Shown here: positions 16,597 to 26,633 of the stretch, one piece after another
Layout: every line of letters starts with the position of its first letter
Position numbering within the stretch: the stretch's first letter is position 1
Assembly (NCBI RefSeq): GCF_002727185.1
Contig: NZ_NIZW01000001.1
Location: forward strand, 434,001-498,000
Source: Rhodopirellula bahusiensis
GTDB lineage: Bacteria; Planctomycetota; Planctomycetia; Pirellulales; Pirellulaceae
DNA: 64,000 nt
Direction of reading: 5' to 3'
Translations under genes and position numbers: made by a program
Notes under the pieces: model-generated
What the model was told of the DNA's origin: nothing
Databases searched by the model: none
Seen by the model: the letters and a program-made list of their open reading frames with translations, nothing else

Positions 16597-18168
16597 ATGA
16601 CCAATATTCCGCTTGCAGCGTTGGTTCCGTCCGGATTGCCGACGCCCGATCCGTCATTTGCAGACGATTGGGCGACCGCGATCGCGACAACAATCGAGCT
16701 GATGCTGGTGTCGGCTGGAATCGCGATTTTGATCGGGGTGCCAACCGCATTCTGCGTCAGCCTGCTGCGTCCGAACCACTGGCTGGTCCGAACCTGGACC
16801 TTTTTCGCGTTCGTGACCTTGGCGATGCCGCTGATCTTGCTCGCCGCAGCCTGGGAAGCTACGGCCGGAAAATTTGGTTGGTTGGTCACCACCATGACGG
16901 GAGGCAACCTGGGTTGGGTCGGTTGGATCCATGGCATGCACGGCGTCGCGTTGGTGTCGCTGGCAACCGTCTGGGCGACCCGTCGAATTTCTCCCGTCGC
17001 AATTCAACAGGGCGTGCTGGATTTCTCTCCCAGCCAAAGTTGGTGGCGTGTCAAATTGCCAATCGCGATGCCTTGGATCGTCGCGTCGGCCGTCGGAGTG
17101 ATGGTGCTTGCCTCCACCGAAATGAGCGTCGCGGATCTGCACAGTGTTCGCACCGTCGCCGATCAGTTCTACCTGTTCTACTCGGTGGATCCGAACACCA
17201 CGTCCGTGTTGGTGTCGACGTTGGTTCCGATGGTTGTCGGTGGAATCCCAACCTTGCTGTGGTTTTGGTTGCAACGTCGCCGATGGCAAGTGGCATCGGA
17301 CTGGAATCCTGAACCCATCGACGTGCCGCCCCAAACAAAGGATGTCGCATCGCGTGGCACTCGCGTGGCTGCCTCCTTCGCCGTCGCATTTTACACGCTG
17401 CTTCTGGTGCTGCCGCTCGCTGGATTGATTGTCCAAACGGGCCACTCGGTGGAAGTGGTCGACGGTGTACGACAAGCAACCTTTCGCTGGCAAGCGTCGC
17501 TCCGCGCGATCGCGGAGGCCCCCAAACTGTTCGGCGAAGAGATTGTCTGGACGATTCAGCTTGCACTGTTTTCGATCCTCCTGTCGCTACCGCTCGCGAT
17601 GGGACTGGCTCGTTTGGCACGATCATCGAGGGTGGCGGGACTCGTCATCGATATCGCGGGCACCATGCTGTTTCTCATCCCAGGCCCCGTGATTGGGATG
17701 ACCATCGCGGCCTTCTTCCGTTTGCACATTCCGGGGCTGGATTGGCTGGCAACTCACACCTTGGTGCCAACCTTGTTCGCCGTTGGTGTGCGTAGCGTCT
17801 TGGTCGCCTACGCGATTTTGAGAAACGCCTACGACGGCATCGACAATGCCACTTGGCAAGCCGGGCAAATGGACGGATCAGTCACCTGGCGGTGGTGGCA
17901 CCTGGAGCTTCCCTTGCTGCGACGTGGATTGGGCGTCGCAGCATTGGCGGTGGCAATTGTTTCCGCGGGAGACGTCCCAGCGGCGATGCCTGTTTTGCCC
18001 CCCGGAGTGACCACGACCGGCACCCGACTGTTCGGATTGCTGCACAGCGGAGCCCGATATCAAGAGGCATCTTTGGCAATGGTTCACACGGGAATGGTGG
18101 TCGTGCTGTGCGGGCTAATCTTGGTCCTGCGACTCCACTTGCGTCGATCAAGCAAAAGCTTAGATTGA
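16597..18168 (+). CDS. Iron-type ABC transporter permease, fused two-domain
   Basis: The ATG at 16597 gives 523 residues; a GTG at 16510 would overlap the divergent ubiB gene, so the inner start is preferred. Twelve or so membrane helices form two halves. Each half has a permease-ATPase contact loop: VQQGV-like DFSPSQSWWRVKLPIAMPWI in the first and AGQMDGSVTWRWWHLELPLL in the second. This FbpB-like layout belongs to ferric-iron, thiamine or sulfonate-type importers. No binding protein or ATPase gene lies nearby, so those partners must be elsewhere or the system is unusual. A ZIP gene follows 39 bases later, pointing to metal transport. Iron is the best guess, not shown. Confidence 0.78.
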   Translation: MTNIPLAALVPSGLPTPDPSFADDWATAIATTIELMLVSAGIAILIGVPTAFCVSLLRPNHWLVRTWTFFAFVTLAMPLILLAAAWEATAGKFGWLVTTMTGGNLGWVGWIHGMHGVALVSLATVWATRRISPVAIQQGVLDFSPSQSWWRVKLPIAMPWIVASAVGVMVLASTEMSVADLHSVRTVADQFYLFYSVDPNTTSVLVSTLVPMVVGGIPTLLWFWLQRRRWQVASDWNPEPIDVPPQTKDVASRGTRVAASFAVAFYTLLLVLPLAGLIVQTGHSVEVVDGVRQATFRWQASLRAIAEAPKLFGEEIVWTIQLALFSILLSLPLAMGLARLARSSRVAGLVIDIAGTMLFLIPGPVIGMTIAAFFRLHIPGLDWLATHTLVPTLFAVGVRSVLVAYAILRNAYDGIDNATWQAGQMDGSVTWRWWHLELPLLRRGLGVAALAVAIVSAGDVPAAMPVLPPGVTTTGTRLFGLLHSGARYQEASLAMVHTGMVVVLCGLILVLRLHLRRSSKSLD

Positions 18169-18207
18169 AATGTTTCGCCGCGTCCGCACCCCGCTTCGGC
18201 CCTTGCC

Positions 18208-19098
18208 TTGTTTGTCCCCGAATCTTTGCTCGCGGTGTACTGTGTGCTGATCATCACGGCCTCGGTCAGTGGTGGGTGGTTGCCGTCGTTGGTGCGGATG
18301 ACCCACCTTCGGACTCAGCTCCTGATGAGCTTTGTCGCTGGTTTGATGCTGGGGATCGCAACGCTGCACTTGCTGCCGCATTCGATGCACAAAATCAGCT
18401 CCGCATCTCGTACCGGCGGTGGCGTTTTGGTTGGCGTCATCACGATGTTCATCTTGCTCCGAGCGTTTCACACACAGGTGCACGGCCACGGGGAGTCTCA
18501 TGAACATAACCACCAGCATTCTCATGCGAATTCGAAGCACCTGAGCAGCAAACCGCTCGGTTGGCTCGGCATGCTGTTTGGCTTGGGACTTCACACGCTG
18601 ATGGATGGAGTCGCTCTGGCCGCCAGTATCGCTGCCGAATCTCAGCACTCACCTTGGCTCGGACTAGCGGGACTGGGCACGTTCCTCGCAGTCGCCCTTC
18701 ACAAACCTTTGGATGCGTTTGCGATCACATCAGTCATGAGCAAAGGTGGATGGACATCCGCCCAGCGTACAATGGTGAACCTGACCTTTTCGATGGCCTG
18801 CCCGATTGGTGCGATCGCGTTTTACTTTGGTGCCACTCAGTTCGCCAACACCGATATGCTGCTCGGCTGGGGACTGGCTCTTTCAGCTGGATTCTTCATC
18901 TGCATCTCGCTGTCGGACCTGCTTCCCGAAGTCGCTTTTCATGACCACGACCGATTGAAACTCACCACCGCGCTGTTGCTTGGAGTCGCCTTGGCCGTTG
19001 CGATCGAAAGCCTGCCCGGGCACAGCCATTCCATGGCTCCGCTTCGGGAAGCAACACCGATCGTTGACAGCATCGACCTATCCGACGTGACCCCTTAA
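18208..19098 (+). CDS. ZIP-family metal transporter with altered metal-site motifs
   Basis: The protein is 296 residues if translation starts at the TTG at 18208; GTG codons at 18235 and 18244 are alternatives, and the ATG at 18170 is out of frame. Eight membrane helices are predicted, with a histidine-rich loop after helix 3 ([20 protein letters not shown]). The helix 4 and 5 metal-site motifs read [10 protein letters not shown] and [10 protein letters not shown]. The usual ZIP forms are HNxPEG-like, so the acidic residue is Asp rather than Glu and Lys follows His in helix 5. ZIP proteins move zinc or other divalent metals into the cytoplasm. Together with the adjacent CDF exporter it forms an import/export pair. 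Confidence 0.8.
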   Translation: MFVPESLLAVYCVLIITASVSGGWLPSLVRMTHLRTQLLMSFVAGLMLGIATLHLLPHSMHKISSASRTGGGVLVGVITMFILLRAFHTQVHGHGESHEHNHQHSHANSKHLSSKPLGWLGMLFGLGLHTLMDGVALAASIAAESQHSPWLGLAGLGTFLAVALHKPLDAFAITSVMSKGGWTSAQRTMVNLTFSMACPIGAIAFYFGATQFANTDMLLGWGLALSAGFFICISLSDLLPEVAFHDHDRLKLTTALLLGVALAVAIESLPGHSHSMAPLREATPIVDSIDLSDVTP

Positions 19099-19121
19099 TC
19101 CACTTACCCAGAACCCATCTC

Positions 19122-20117
19122 ATGGGAAGTTGCGATCACAATCATTCCGACAGTTCGACGGGTGAATCCGATCATTGCGGAAGCTTGCACCATCACGGCC
19201 TGACTTCCGCTGGCCAGTTCGATTCCGTCAGCGACGCTAGATTGCTGTGGTCGGTATTGCTGAACCAAGGCCTCACGGTTGCTCAGATCGTCGCCGGAAT
19301 TTTTTCGGGCAGTGTCGCGTTGCTGTCCGACGCGGCTCACAATTTCAGCGATGCCAACTCCTTGCTGATCGCCTACATCGCTCGGCGAATTGCTCGCAAG
19401 GAAGCCAATCAAAGATACACCTTTGGTTACCGCCGAGCCGAACTGATTGGCGCCACGATCAACCTCACCCTCTTGGCAGTTGTCGGCTGCTATTTGATTT
19501 ACGAAGCCGTGCATCGTTTCTTTGACCCGCAACCGATCATCGGTTGGTTGATGGCTGTGACCGCAGCGATTGCATTGGTCGTGGATCTCGGCACCGCACT
19601 TCTGCTGTGGGCGATGAGCAGAGGCTCCCTGAACGTGCGAGCCGCTTTCATTCACAACTTGGTCGACGCCGCCGGCAGCGTGGCCGTTCTGATTGGTGCC
19701 GTAGCGGTCATCTACCTCGACTGGCTGTGGGTCGATGCGTTTTTAACCTTGTTGATCGCTTCCTATATCCTCTACCAAGTCGCGAAAATGCTTCCTGAGG
19801 CGACTCGCATCTTGATGGAAGGAGCACCTGCGAATTTCCATTTCGACGAGATGCTTGCCGACCTCGGCAAAATCGATGGTGTGTCCGGAATCCACCACGT
19901 TCACCTTTGGGAATTGGACGAATCGCATCGAGCCCTCGAAGCTCATGTGGTCATCGAACCGACTCGCTACGAAGATTTTGAGCCAATCAAACGTCTCATC
20001 AAGGCGTATTTGATCGAAGAGCACAACATCCGTCACTCCACGCTCGAGTTTGAATTTGCGGGCACGTCCGATTGCCACGATTCCGAAGGCAATCTGATCA
20101 ATGGCGATTGCTTGTAG
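19122..20117 (+). CDS. Cation diffusion facilitator, zinc-type (ZitB/CzcD-like)
   Basis: A 331-residue protein with a His/Asp-rich N-terminus ([16 protein letters not shown]), six membrane helices, and a cytoplasmic C-terminal domain with [11 protein letters not shown]. Helices 2 and 5 each carry the HxxxD metal set: HNFSD and HNLVD. Two HxxxD motifs are typical of zinc/cadmium exporters such as ZitB, while iron/manganese members use DxxxD. It should expel zinc from the cytoplasm in exchange for protons. The gene starts 24 bases after the ZIP gene, so the two are likely co-transcribed, giving opposed fluxes under one promoter. The C-terminal region overlaps a longer frame of the PhoD gene, whose real start is downstream. 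Confidence 0.9.
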   Translation: MGSCDHNHSDSSTGESDHCGSLHHHGLTSAGQFDSVSDARLLWSVLLNQGLTVAQIVAGIFSGSVALLSDAAHNFSDANSLLIAYIARRIARKEANQRYTFGYRRAELIGATINLTLLAVVGCYLIYEAVHRFFDPQPIIGWLMAVTAAIALVVDLGTALLLWAMSRGSLNVRAAFIHNLVDAAGSVAVLIGAVAVIYLDWLWVDAFLTLLIASYILYQVAKMLPEATRILMEGAPANFHFDEMLADLGKIDGVSGIHHVHLWELDESHRALEAHVVIEPTRYEDFEPIKRLIKAYLIEEHNIRHSTLEFEFAGTSDCHDSEGNLINGDCL

Positions 20118-20191
20118 GAGACACGGACAACATGTCCGGCAGGTACACTGGGAACCCCTCTCATCCCCTGCCCTCGGACATGCTTTGCCCC

Positions 20192-22054
20192 ATGACTCGA
20201 TTTCAATCGACTGTGCTCGTTCTTGCACTTGTTGTTCTTGTTTCGGATCCTTCGATCGCATCCGCCCAACGTGATCCGAATCGAATGACCCATGGTCCGA
20301 TGCTGGGCCAGCCCTCCTCAACCAGCGTCGCCGTGTGGGCTCGCACATCCGACCCGGGTGAATTCACCGTTCACTACGGAACTCGACCGCCTGAAAACCA
20401 TGGTGGTGATCTATCAGAACACACCAGTGAACCGGGCCTCACTCGTATCGAGCACGACAACACCGGCTCCGTAACGTTGAGCGATCTCGAACCCGACACG
20501 CGGTATCACTACCGCGTCTTTGTCAACGATCGCCCGCAAGGCGAACCGGGCACGTTCCGCACACTTCCTGATCAAGCGGGATCGGAGTCCGAACACAATC
20601 CCGACGGGTTGTTCAACTTCCGGTTTCAGATCGGTTCCTGTGCGAATCAAAATCCACTGCACGGGGTTGGCCACGACAGCCCCACCTACAAACATCTGAA
20701 TCAAGATTGGGCGGACAAAGTCCACTTCCACATCATGAACGGGGATTGGTTGTACGAAGAACTTCGCGAGTATCCCGCCGAGGCATGGCGACTCACCCAA
20801 GGCATCGATGAGCTCCCACAAGTTGTTCAAACCATGCCAACCGTGGCAGGCGTTTGGGAGAACTACAAACTCTATCTCACTCGCAATCACGCCTTATCGA
20901 CCTGGCATCGCAACGTGCCGTCGATGTTCACCTTCGATGACCACGAACTCGTCAATGACATTTGGGGAGCCTCCGAAGCGGGCAAACGTCATCGCCGAAC
21001 CGTTTTTCGCGACATTGGAACCTACGCTTGGAACGACTACCTAGGCTGGGCGAACCCATTCGAATCCAAACAACGTTTGCATGTTGGTAAAGCGAAGCTA
21101 ACCGCTGGCAGCGACTTGTTGGTCGATCGGCAAACGAATTTCCGGCAACTGCCACTGAACGAAATGCTGAACCTGCATGTGCACTGGGGAACCGACACCG
21201 CGGGCGTCAACGACATGATCTACGACACCGACGATGGCGAAGCCAACTCCTATGTCTATGACATCGTGGAAGTCGTCGATGAGCACACCGTCCGGCTGCA
21301 CATGCCAGCCAAAGCAGACGGCCAAGTCAGCTACTCCATCGGGCAACGCAGCTACGGGAAATTCACTGTCTCCAACTGCGACTTCTTTTTGCTCGATACG
21401 CGTGGCGATCGCGACATGCACGATGTTTCCCAGCGAGACAAACCGGGTGTTTCGATGCTGGGGCAACATCAACGCGAATGGTTGCTTCGTGAAATGAAAG
21501 CCAGCGACGCCAAGTTCTCCTTTCTGATCTCAAGCGTTCCGATGATGATCCCACACAGTGGTGCGGGTGGATTCGAAGCCGACGAAGCCAACAAAGAAGA
21601 AGCTTGGACCGGCTTTTTAGACGAGCGAGAGATGCTGATTGACGCTTGGGACGAGATGGACAAGCAAGTCTTCGTGATGACAGGAGACCTGCACAACAGC
21701 TTCGCAATTCGAGTGACTGACAACGTCTGGGAGTTCTGCTGCGGGCCACACAACAGCGTCAATCATGTGCCGGAACTCGACGAAAGCGACCGCCCTGCGA
21801 CAGGACGGTTTCAATTTGGACCGCGTGAGTGCGACATCCGATGGAGCAGTTATGTGCTAGCTGACCTGCCTCGTTTAGAACGACTTTACCCGCATTTTTG
21901 TGTGGTGCAGATCAACAACGTCTTCAACATGCCGGTCAAACAAGGCGACAAACGCTTGGTCGCTTACCCGCATCCGCAGGTCGTGTTTCAGTACTACGAC
22001 GGCTGGACCGGCGAACTGGCCTACGCCGAGTCCGTCTCTTTGCCGCGAGAGTGA
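20192..22054 (+). CDS. PhoD-like alkaline phosphatase, secreted
   Basis: The ATG at 20192 gives 620 residues and begins at the signal peptide (MTRFQSTVLVLALVVLVSD, cleavage near SIASAQ). An open frame runs back to 20072 but overlaps the CDF gene. A fibronectin-like N-terminal domain contains TSVAVWARTSDPGEFTVHYG and DTRYHYRVFVNDRP. The metallophosphatase core shows GSCANQNP, MNGDWLYEE, TFDDHELVNDIWGAS (the FDDHE-type metal site) and MTGDLHNSFAI. It is a calcium/iron phosphodi- or monoesterase of the periplasm. It lacks a twin-arginine leader, unlike the second PhoD in this window. It is convergent with the next gene, one base apart. Confidence 0.85.
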   Translation: MTRFQSTVLVLALVVLVSDPSIASAQRDPNRMTHGPMLGQPSSTSVAVWARTSDPGEFTVHYGTRPPENHGGDLSEHTSEPGLTRIEHDNTGSVTLSDLEPDTRYHYRVFVNDRPQGEPGTFRTLPDQAGSESEHNPDGLFNFRFQIGSCANQNPLHGVGHDSPTYKHLNQDWADKVHFHIMNGDWLYEELREYPAEAWRLTQGIDELPQVVQTMPTVAGVWENYKLYLTRNHALSTWHRNVPSMFTFDDHELVNDIWGASEAGKRHRRTVFRDIGTYAWNDYLGWANPFESKQRLHVGKAKLTAGSDLLVDRQTNFRQLPLNEMLNLHVHWGTDTAGVNDMIYDTDDGEANSYVYDIVEVVDEHTVRLHMPAKADGQVSYSIGQRSYGKFTVSNCDFFLLDTRGDRDMHDVSQRDKPGVSMLGQHQREWLLREMKASDAKFSFLISSVPMMIPHSGAGGFEADEANKEEAWTGFLDEREMLIDAWDEMDKQVFVMTGDLHNSFAIRVTDNVWEFCCGPHNSVNHVPELDESDRPATGRFQFGPRECDIRWSSYVLADLPRLERLYPHFCVVQINNVFNMPVKQGDKRLVAYPHPQVVFQYYDGWTGELAYAESVSLPRE

Positions 22055-22055
22055 A

Positions 22056-23051
22056 TCACTGCTTGGAAATCGCTTCGGCAGTGGTGGATTCTGGTTTCAA
22101 CCAACCGTCTGCGCTGCCGGCGAGTTTCCATTCCGGGTTGATCGGAATCTGCAAATGAGCCAATGCGACGGTGACCAAATCCACCGTCGCCGGCGGTGCG
22201 GAACCTTCCGCTCGCTGGATTGTCTCCCCCTTCATCGCCGAAGACCCGCTGACAATCATCGGTGCCGTGTAGACATTCGGATTTTCGCGACCGCCGCCAT
22301 GGCCGGTCCCTTCGCCACCGTGGTCGGTGCTCACCAGAATCAACCAGTCTTCGTCAGCATAGGCCTCTCGTTGCTTGACCGCCTCCAGCAGTTCCCCCAC
22401 CATCCGATCGACGTTCTCAATCGCGGCCACGTAAGGCGGCACACTGGGATGAAACCCGTAAGAGTGCCCCGTTTCATCGGTCGACCCAAAGTAGATGAAC
22501 GTCCAATCGGCATTGTCATTCTTTAGTACAGGAATGGCCGACCAAGCCAGTGCCTGGTCCGCTTCCGTCCAGACGGTCGAAGCCGTCGCATTCTTACCTG
22601 GCGTGACAACCACATCGATGTCCGCATCCGTCGTCACGTGAGTTCGCAAAGGAGTCCAGCAAAGATAAGAAGCGGTCCTCAGGTTTGGCTTGACCTGTTT
22701 CGCCAACGCAAAACCGTGCGGCGCGGCCTTTGCATCGCGTCCCTTGAAAGAGTTGTCGAGCACACCGTGTCGATCCGCCCAAACACCTGTCAGAAACGTT
22801 GTCCAGCCCGGTCCACTGACGGTGTCACTGTCAGTAACATCATCGGAGGTCACTCGCGTTTCGAGACACAGCGTGCCGTTGTCAGCAAGCGAATCCAAGT
22901 GAGGAGTCTTGGCCGCAACGAACGCATCGCGACGCAAACCATCGATGCCGATCGTCAGCACTTTGGGTTCACCAGCGGTTGCATGGGCTGCAAACAGTGA
23001 CACGGAACATACCAATGCGACGCCAACTGAACTCAAACGAAACCAACTCAT
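22056..23051 (-). CDS. Secreted type I phosphodiesterase / nucleotide pyrophosphatase-like enzyme
   Basis: From the ATG at 23051 the protein has 331 residues and starts with a signal peptide (WFRLSSVGVALVCSVSLFA). The alkaline-phosphatase-superfamily core shows VLTIGIDGLRRDAF (first metal site), GPGWTTFLTGVW (likely nucleophile threonine), GSTDETGHSYGF and VSTDHGGEGTGHGG (remaining ligands). This pattern fits PF01663, which hydrolyses phosphodiester or pyrophosphate bonds of nucleotides or lipid headgroups. It ends one base from the PhoD gene on the other strand. With PhoD it would serve phosphate scavenging. The substrate is not known; a cobalamin-free phosphonoacetate hydrolase role is a less likely alternative. 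Confidence 0.83.
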   Translation of the reverse strand: MSWFRLSSVGVALVCSVSLFAAHATAGEPKVLTIGIDGLRRDAFVAAKTPHLDSLADNGTLCLETRVTSDDVTDSDTVSGPGWTTFLTGVWADRHGVLDNSFKGRDAKAAPHGFALAKQVKPNLRTASYLCWTPLRTHVTTDADIDVVVTPGKNATASTVWTEADQALAWSAIPVLKNDNADWTFIYFGSTDETGHSYGFHPSVPPYVAAIENVDRMVGELLEAVKQREAYADEDWLILVSTDHGGEGTGHGGGRENPNVYTAPMIVSGSSAMKGETIQRAEGSAPPATVDLVTVALAHLQIPINPEWKLAGSADGWLKPESTTAEAISKQ

Positions 23052-23112
23052 AAACCGACCGTGTGATGTGATCTGCATTGCCGAACTTGAAAGCGGCCGA
23101 CACCATAAACCA

Positions 23113-23397
23113 ATGAATGCTATCGAACAAACCAGGAAGATCGTTCGCTATCGAGGCGATGTTCAGGGGGTTGGCTTCCGAGCCAACGCCATTCACCAAG
23201 GCCGTGGCCTGAACGTGAAGGGCTTCGTCCGCAACGAACCCGATGGAGACGTCGTTCTGGACGTGCAAGGGCCGGGGAAAGACCTGAACGAACTGCTTCG
23301 CCGGATTGGCAGTTCGATGGAAAGAAAGATCAACGAGACATTGATCGATGATCGCGAACCGCTGCCGGATCGCGAAAAATTCTCAATTCGTTATTGA
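23113..23397 (+). CDS. acyP: Acylphosphatase
   Basis: The ATG at 23113 gives 94 residues, the usual family length. The signature is complete: YRGDVQGVGFRANA with the phosphate-binding arginine, and GFVRNEPDGDVVLDVQG with the catalytic asparagine. The frame is open further upstream across the divergent phosphodiesterase promoter, but the family length fixes the start. Acylphosphatases hydrolyse carboxyl-phosphate bonds such as in acetyl phosphate or 1,3-bisphosphoglycerate; in bacteria the physiological role is poorly defined. The acylphosphatase domain stands alone here and is not part of HypF. Confidence 0.9.
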   Translation: MNAIEQTRKIVRYRGDVQGVGFRANAIHQGRGLNVKGFVRNEPDGDVVLDVQGPGKDLNELLRRIGSSMERKINETLIDDREPLPDREKFSIRY

Positions 23398-23507
23398 GAA
23401 ATAAATACAAAACGCCGACCATCAACGGGCCGGTGAGTTGTTTTAACTTGACCCGTTGCATCGACGTTTCAATGCATCAATGAGTTGTCAGCGAGACCTG
23501 ACGTACC

Positions 23508-26435
23508 TCATTCCGATGTGGAGTCGGTTTCGGGAGCGGCGTCAGCTTCCGCTGCGGGTTCGGCTTGCGATGCAGATTCAGCTTGCGTGCTGCCTTCAAC
23601 TTCGGCAACTTCTTCAGCGTTCTCCTCAGCAGGCACACGTACAACGGCGATCAATTCATCGCCGTCATCCACATTCATGATGCGAACACCTTGCGTGTTC
23701 CGACCAATCACGTTGATGTCGCCGGCACTGATTCGTTGCAGTTTGCCTTTCGCAGTCATCAGGAACAGTTCGTCGTCATCGTTGACGCGAGCGATACCGA
23801 TGACCTTGCCGTTCCGCTCGCTGGTCTTGATGTCGCGAAGACCTTTGCCTCCTCGCTTCTGAGTGCGATAGCGAGCCGAACCGCTGGCGGCCGAGCCTTC
23901 TTCGTCGCCGCTTTCGCTGGACGCATCCGAATCGTTTTCGGAAAGTTCGGCCAGGTTGGGTCCAAACGGCGTGCGTTTGCCGTAGCCGTTCTTGCAAACC
24001 GTCAGCAGCGTCGCCTCGGGATCGGTCACGACCATTCCGACCACCGCGTCGTCGCCGACCAACGAAATCCCCTTCACGCCGGACGTGTTACGTCCCATCG
24101 GACGAGAATCGGATTCACGGAAACGGATCGCCATGCCGTCGGAGGTGACCAAGATGACTTCATCGCCAGGCCCAACCACCGCGGCATCCACCAACTCGTC
24201 GCCGTCGCGAAGTTTGATGGCAATGATGCCACCTCGTTTCGGTCGGCTGTATTGTTCCAGCGGAGTCTTCTTCACCAGACCGCTTTTGGTCGTCATCACG
24301 ATCGTGTGACCGGGCTGGTTGAAATCGCGAACGGCCAAGCACTCAGCAATTTGTTCGCCTTCTTCCATCTGCAACAGGTTCACGATCGCGCGGCCTTTGG
24401 CATCACGAGCGAGCTGCGGGATGTCATAGACCTTCTGCCAACGCACTTTCCCGGCCGTCGTGAAGAACAACAGGTACGCGTGGGTGCTGGCGACAAACAA
24501 GTGCTCGATCGGATCTTCGTTATCGCTCTTGGCACCCTTCATGCCTTTGCCACCACGACGCTGCGTGTTGTAGACGCTGGTCGGCGTACGCTTGATGTAA
24601 CCACGGTGACTGATGGACACGACCATCGTCTCTTCCGTGATCAAATCTTCCAGGTCAATGTTGCCCAGCTCTTCGTGGCTGATCTCGGTTCGACGTTTGT
24701 TGCCGAAGCGACGCTTCATTTCCTCGAGGTCTTCTTTGATGATGCCGTTGATACGGCTGGGGCTGCCCAGGATATCGATGTAGTCGATGATTTCCTTCAG
24801 CAGTTCAGCATGCTCCCCGGAGAGTTTCTCTTGCTCCAGGTTGACCAATTGTCCCAAACGCATGCGAAGAATTTCGTCGGTTTGGACACTGGTCAGCGTG
24901 TACGAATCGGCTTCACCACGTTCCAACTGGAACTGCTTGAACCCTTCGTCACCGAGAGCCCGCTGCATCATCGATGACGGGCACTCAATGCCCATCAAGC
25001 GTTCTTTCGCTTCGGGCTGTGTGCGACTCGTGCGGATCGTTTGAATGATCTCGTCGATATTGGCGAGCGCCAGCAACAAACCTTCGACGGTGTGTTTGCG
25101 ACGACGGGCACGAGCGAGGAGGAACTGCGTGCGGCGCCGGATGACCGTGACGCGGTGACGCAGGAACTCGGCCAGCATCTCCTTCAGCGTCAACTCGCGC
25201 GGCTTGCCGTCGACGAGGGCCAAGAAGATCAACGAGAACGTGTCTTGCAGTGGCGAGAACTGGTACAGCTGGTTCAAGATCACGTCCGGATCTTCGCCAC
25301 GCTTCAGTTCGACCACTAATCGAACGGGTTCCTTCAAATCGCTTTCGTCGCGAATTCCGGAGATCCCTTTGATCCGGTCTCCGTTGACGAGCGCCGCGAT
25401 CTTTTCAATGATCCGGTCGCGATATTGCTGGTAAGGAATCTCGGTGATGACGATGCGACTCCGGTTGCCCTTCATCTCTTCGACTTGGCAACGGGCGCGG
25501 ACCACCATCGTGCTTCGTCCGGTCTTGTACCCACGACGCACGCCGGCACGTCCGCAGATGATGCCGCCGGTCGGGAAGTCAGGACCGGGGATGATCTCGC
25601 ACAACTCATCGAGCGATGTTTCCGGTTCTTCGATCAACTTGATCAAAGCATCGCAAACTTCAGTCGGGTTGTGAGGCGGGATACTGGTCGCCATCCCGAC
25701 CGCGATGCCGCCTGATCCGTTGATCAACAGGTTGGGGAACTTGCTGGGCAAGACCGTTGGTTCGGTTCTCGCTTCATCGTACGTTGGGATGTAGTCGACG
25801 GTGTCAAGCTTCAGATCTTCCAACATCGCGGCCGCAACCGCGCCCATGCGAGCTTCTGTATATCGCATGGCAGCCGGGGGCAATCCAGCAACGCTACCGA
25901 AGTTCCCCTGCTTGTCGATCAACAAGCATCGCATGTTCCATTCTTGAGCCATCCGAACGAGCGTCGGATAGATCACACTTTCACCGTGAGGGTGATAGTT
26001 ACCCGAGGTGTCACCGGAAATCTTGGCACATTTGACCCGCTTGCTGCCTGGGCCGAGGTTCAAGTCATTCATGGCGACCAAGATTCGACGCTGCGACGGT
26101 TTTAAACCGTCACGCACATCGGGCAAGGCTCGACTGACGATCACGCTCATCGCGTAAGTCAGATAGCTCTCGCGGAGCTCGTCTTCGATGGGCAGATCGA
26201 CCATCCGAAGCGCGCCATGCCCCCCGTGCGGATCCGGGTTGCCTTCCGAACCGTTGCCAGGAGGTGGTTCGGCGCCACCGGGCGGATTGCCTGAACCAGG
26301 CGGATTTTGAGTGCCACCACCGGCAGCTGCATCGGTGTTGCCAGCCCCGTTTTCCTGTCCACCGTTGTCGGAGGATCCGTTCACTTCGCCCGCGTTTTCG
26401 TCGCCTGGTTCCTGATTTTCGCCGTCTTCAGCCAA
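23508..26435 (-). CDS. gyrA: DNA gyrase subunit A with low-complexity extensions
   Basis: At 975 residues this is about 100 longer than E. coli GyrA. Residues 1-77 are an extra Gly/Pro/Asn/Glu-rich extension; the canonical protein starts at [17 protein letters not shown]. The catalytic tyrosine is Tyr192 in [10 protein letters not shown] (E. coli Tyr122). The quinolone region reads [14 protein letters not shown]: Ser153 matches E. coli Ser83, but the Asp87 position is Pro157. The GyrA box [12 protein letters not shown] opens the C-terminal wrapping domain, and a second box-like [11 protein letters not shown] follows an acidic insert with [14 protein letters not shown]. The tail is Glu/Ala-rich. 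The subunit cuts and religates DNA during negative supercoiling with GyrB, which is not in this window. Confidence 0.97.
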   Translation of the reverse strand: MAEDGENQEPGDENAGEVNGSSDNGGQENGAGNTDAAAGGGTQNPPGSGNPPGGAEPPPGNGSEGNPDPHGGHGALRMVDLPIEDELRESYLTYAMSVIVSRALPDVRDGLKPSQRRILVAMNDLNLGPGSKRVKCAKISGDTSGNYHPHGESVIYPTLVRMAQEWNMRCLLIDKQGNFGSVAGLPPAAMRYTEARMGAVAAAMLEDLKLDTVDYIPTYDEARTEPTVLPSKFPNLLINGSGGIAVGMATSIPPHNPTEVCDALIKLIEEPETSLDELCEIIPGPDFPTGGIICGRAGVRRGYKTGRSTMVVRARCQVEEMKGNRSRIVITEIPYQQYRDRIIEKIAALVNGDRIKGISGIRDESDLKEPVRLVVELKRGEDPDVILNQLYQFSPLQDTFSLIFLALVDGKPRELTLKEMLAEFLRHRVTVIRRRTQFLLARARRRKHTVEGLLLALANIDEIIQTIRTSRTQPEAKERLMGIECPSSMMQRALGDEGFKQFQLERGEADSYTLTSVQTDEILRMRLGQLVNLEQEKLSGEHAELLKEIIDYIDILGSPSRINGIIKEDLEEMKRRFGNKRRTEISHEELGNIDLEDLITEETMVVSISHRGYIKRTPTSVYNTQRRGGKGMKGAKSDNEDPIEHLFVASTHAYLLFFTTAGKVRWQKVYDIPQLARDAKGRAIVNLLQMEEGEQIAECLAVRDFNQPGHTIVMTTKSGLVKKTPLEQYSRPKRGGIIAIKLRDGDELVDAAVVGPGDEVILVTSDGMAIRFRESDSRPMGRNTSGVKGISLVGDDAVVGMVVTDPEATLLTVCKNGYGKRTPFGPNLAELSENDSDASSESGDEEGSAASGSARYRTQKRGGKGLRDIKTSERNGKVIGIARVNDDDELFLMTAKGKLQRISAGDINVIGRNTQGVRIMNVDDGDELIAVVRVPAEENAEEVAEVEGSTQAESASQAEPAAEADAAPETDSTSE

Positions 26436-26510
26436 GGGATTTGCTCGTTTGTCACGGGGGAAGCGGGCTGGTGCCGATCGCTGATCCGCAGGCCCAAAAT
26501 TGGAATGCCC

Positions 26511-26539
26511 ATTTTACCTCGTTCACACGTTTTTCACAA
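26511..26539 (-). promoter_or_regulatory. Candidate gyrA promoter
   Basis: Read on the minus strand, TTGTGA (26539-26534) and TAAAAT (26516-26511) are separated by 17 bases, a good match to the sigma-70 pattern. The implied transcript start would lie near 26504, about 70 bases before the gyrA ATG at 26435. It faces away from the AAA ATPase promoter, making a compact divergent pair. Planctomycete promoters are poorly characterised, so this is a pattern match. Confidence 0.42.
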
Positions 26540-26560
26540 CGCCGCGAGGCTTTCTGAACA

Positions 26561-26589
26561 TTGACGCAAGCCATTGTTTTCCAAATACT
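26561..26589 (+). promoter_or_regulatory. Candidate promoter of the CbxX-type ATPase gene
   Basis: TTGACG (26561-26566) and AATACT (26584-26589) are separated by 17 bases. The expected transcript start is near 26596, about 38 bases before the ATG at 26634. The hexamers match the sigma-70 consensus at five of six and four of six positions. Confidence 0.45.
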
Positions 26590-26633
26590 TACGACGGTCT
26601 TTTTGATACCCATGTCCCCTCCGGATTCCAGCC

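Noticed and set aside
16020..17312. 430-residue plus-strand frame across ubiB and the permease start
   Set aside because: It runs antisense through ubiB and out of frame in the permease; biased sequence without domains.
23565..24977. 470-residue plus-strand frame inside gyrA
   Set aside because: Antisense to a certain gyrase A sequence, with no recognisable domain. A shadow of its codon bias.
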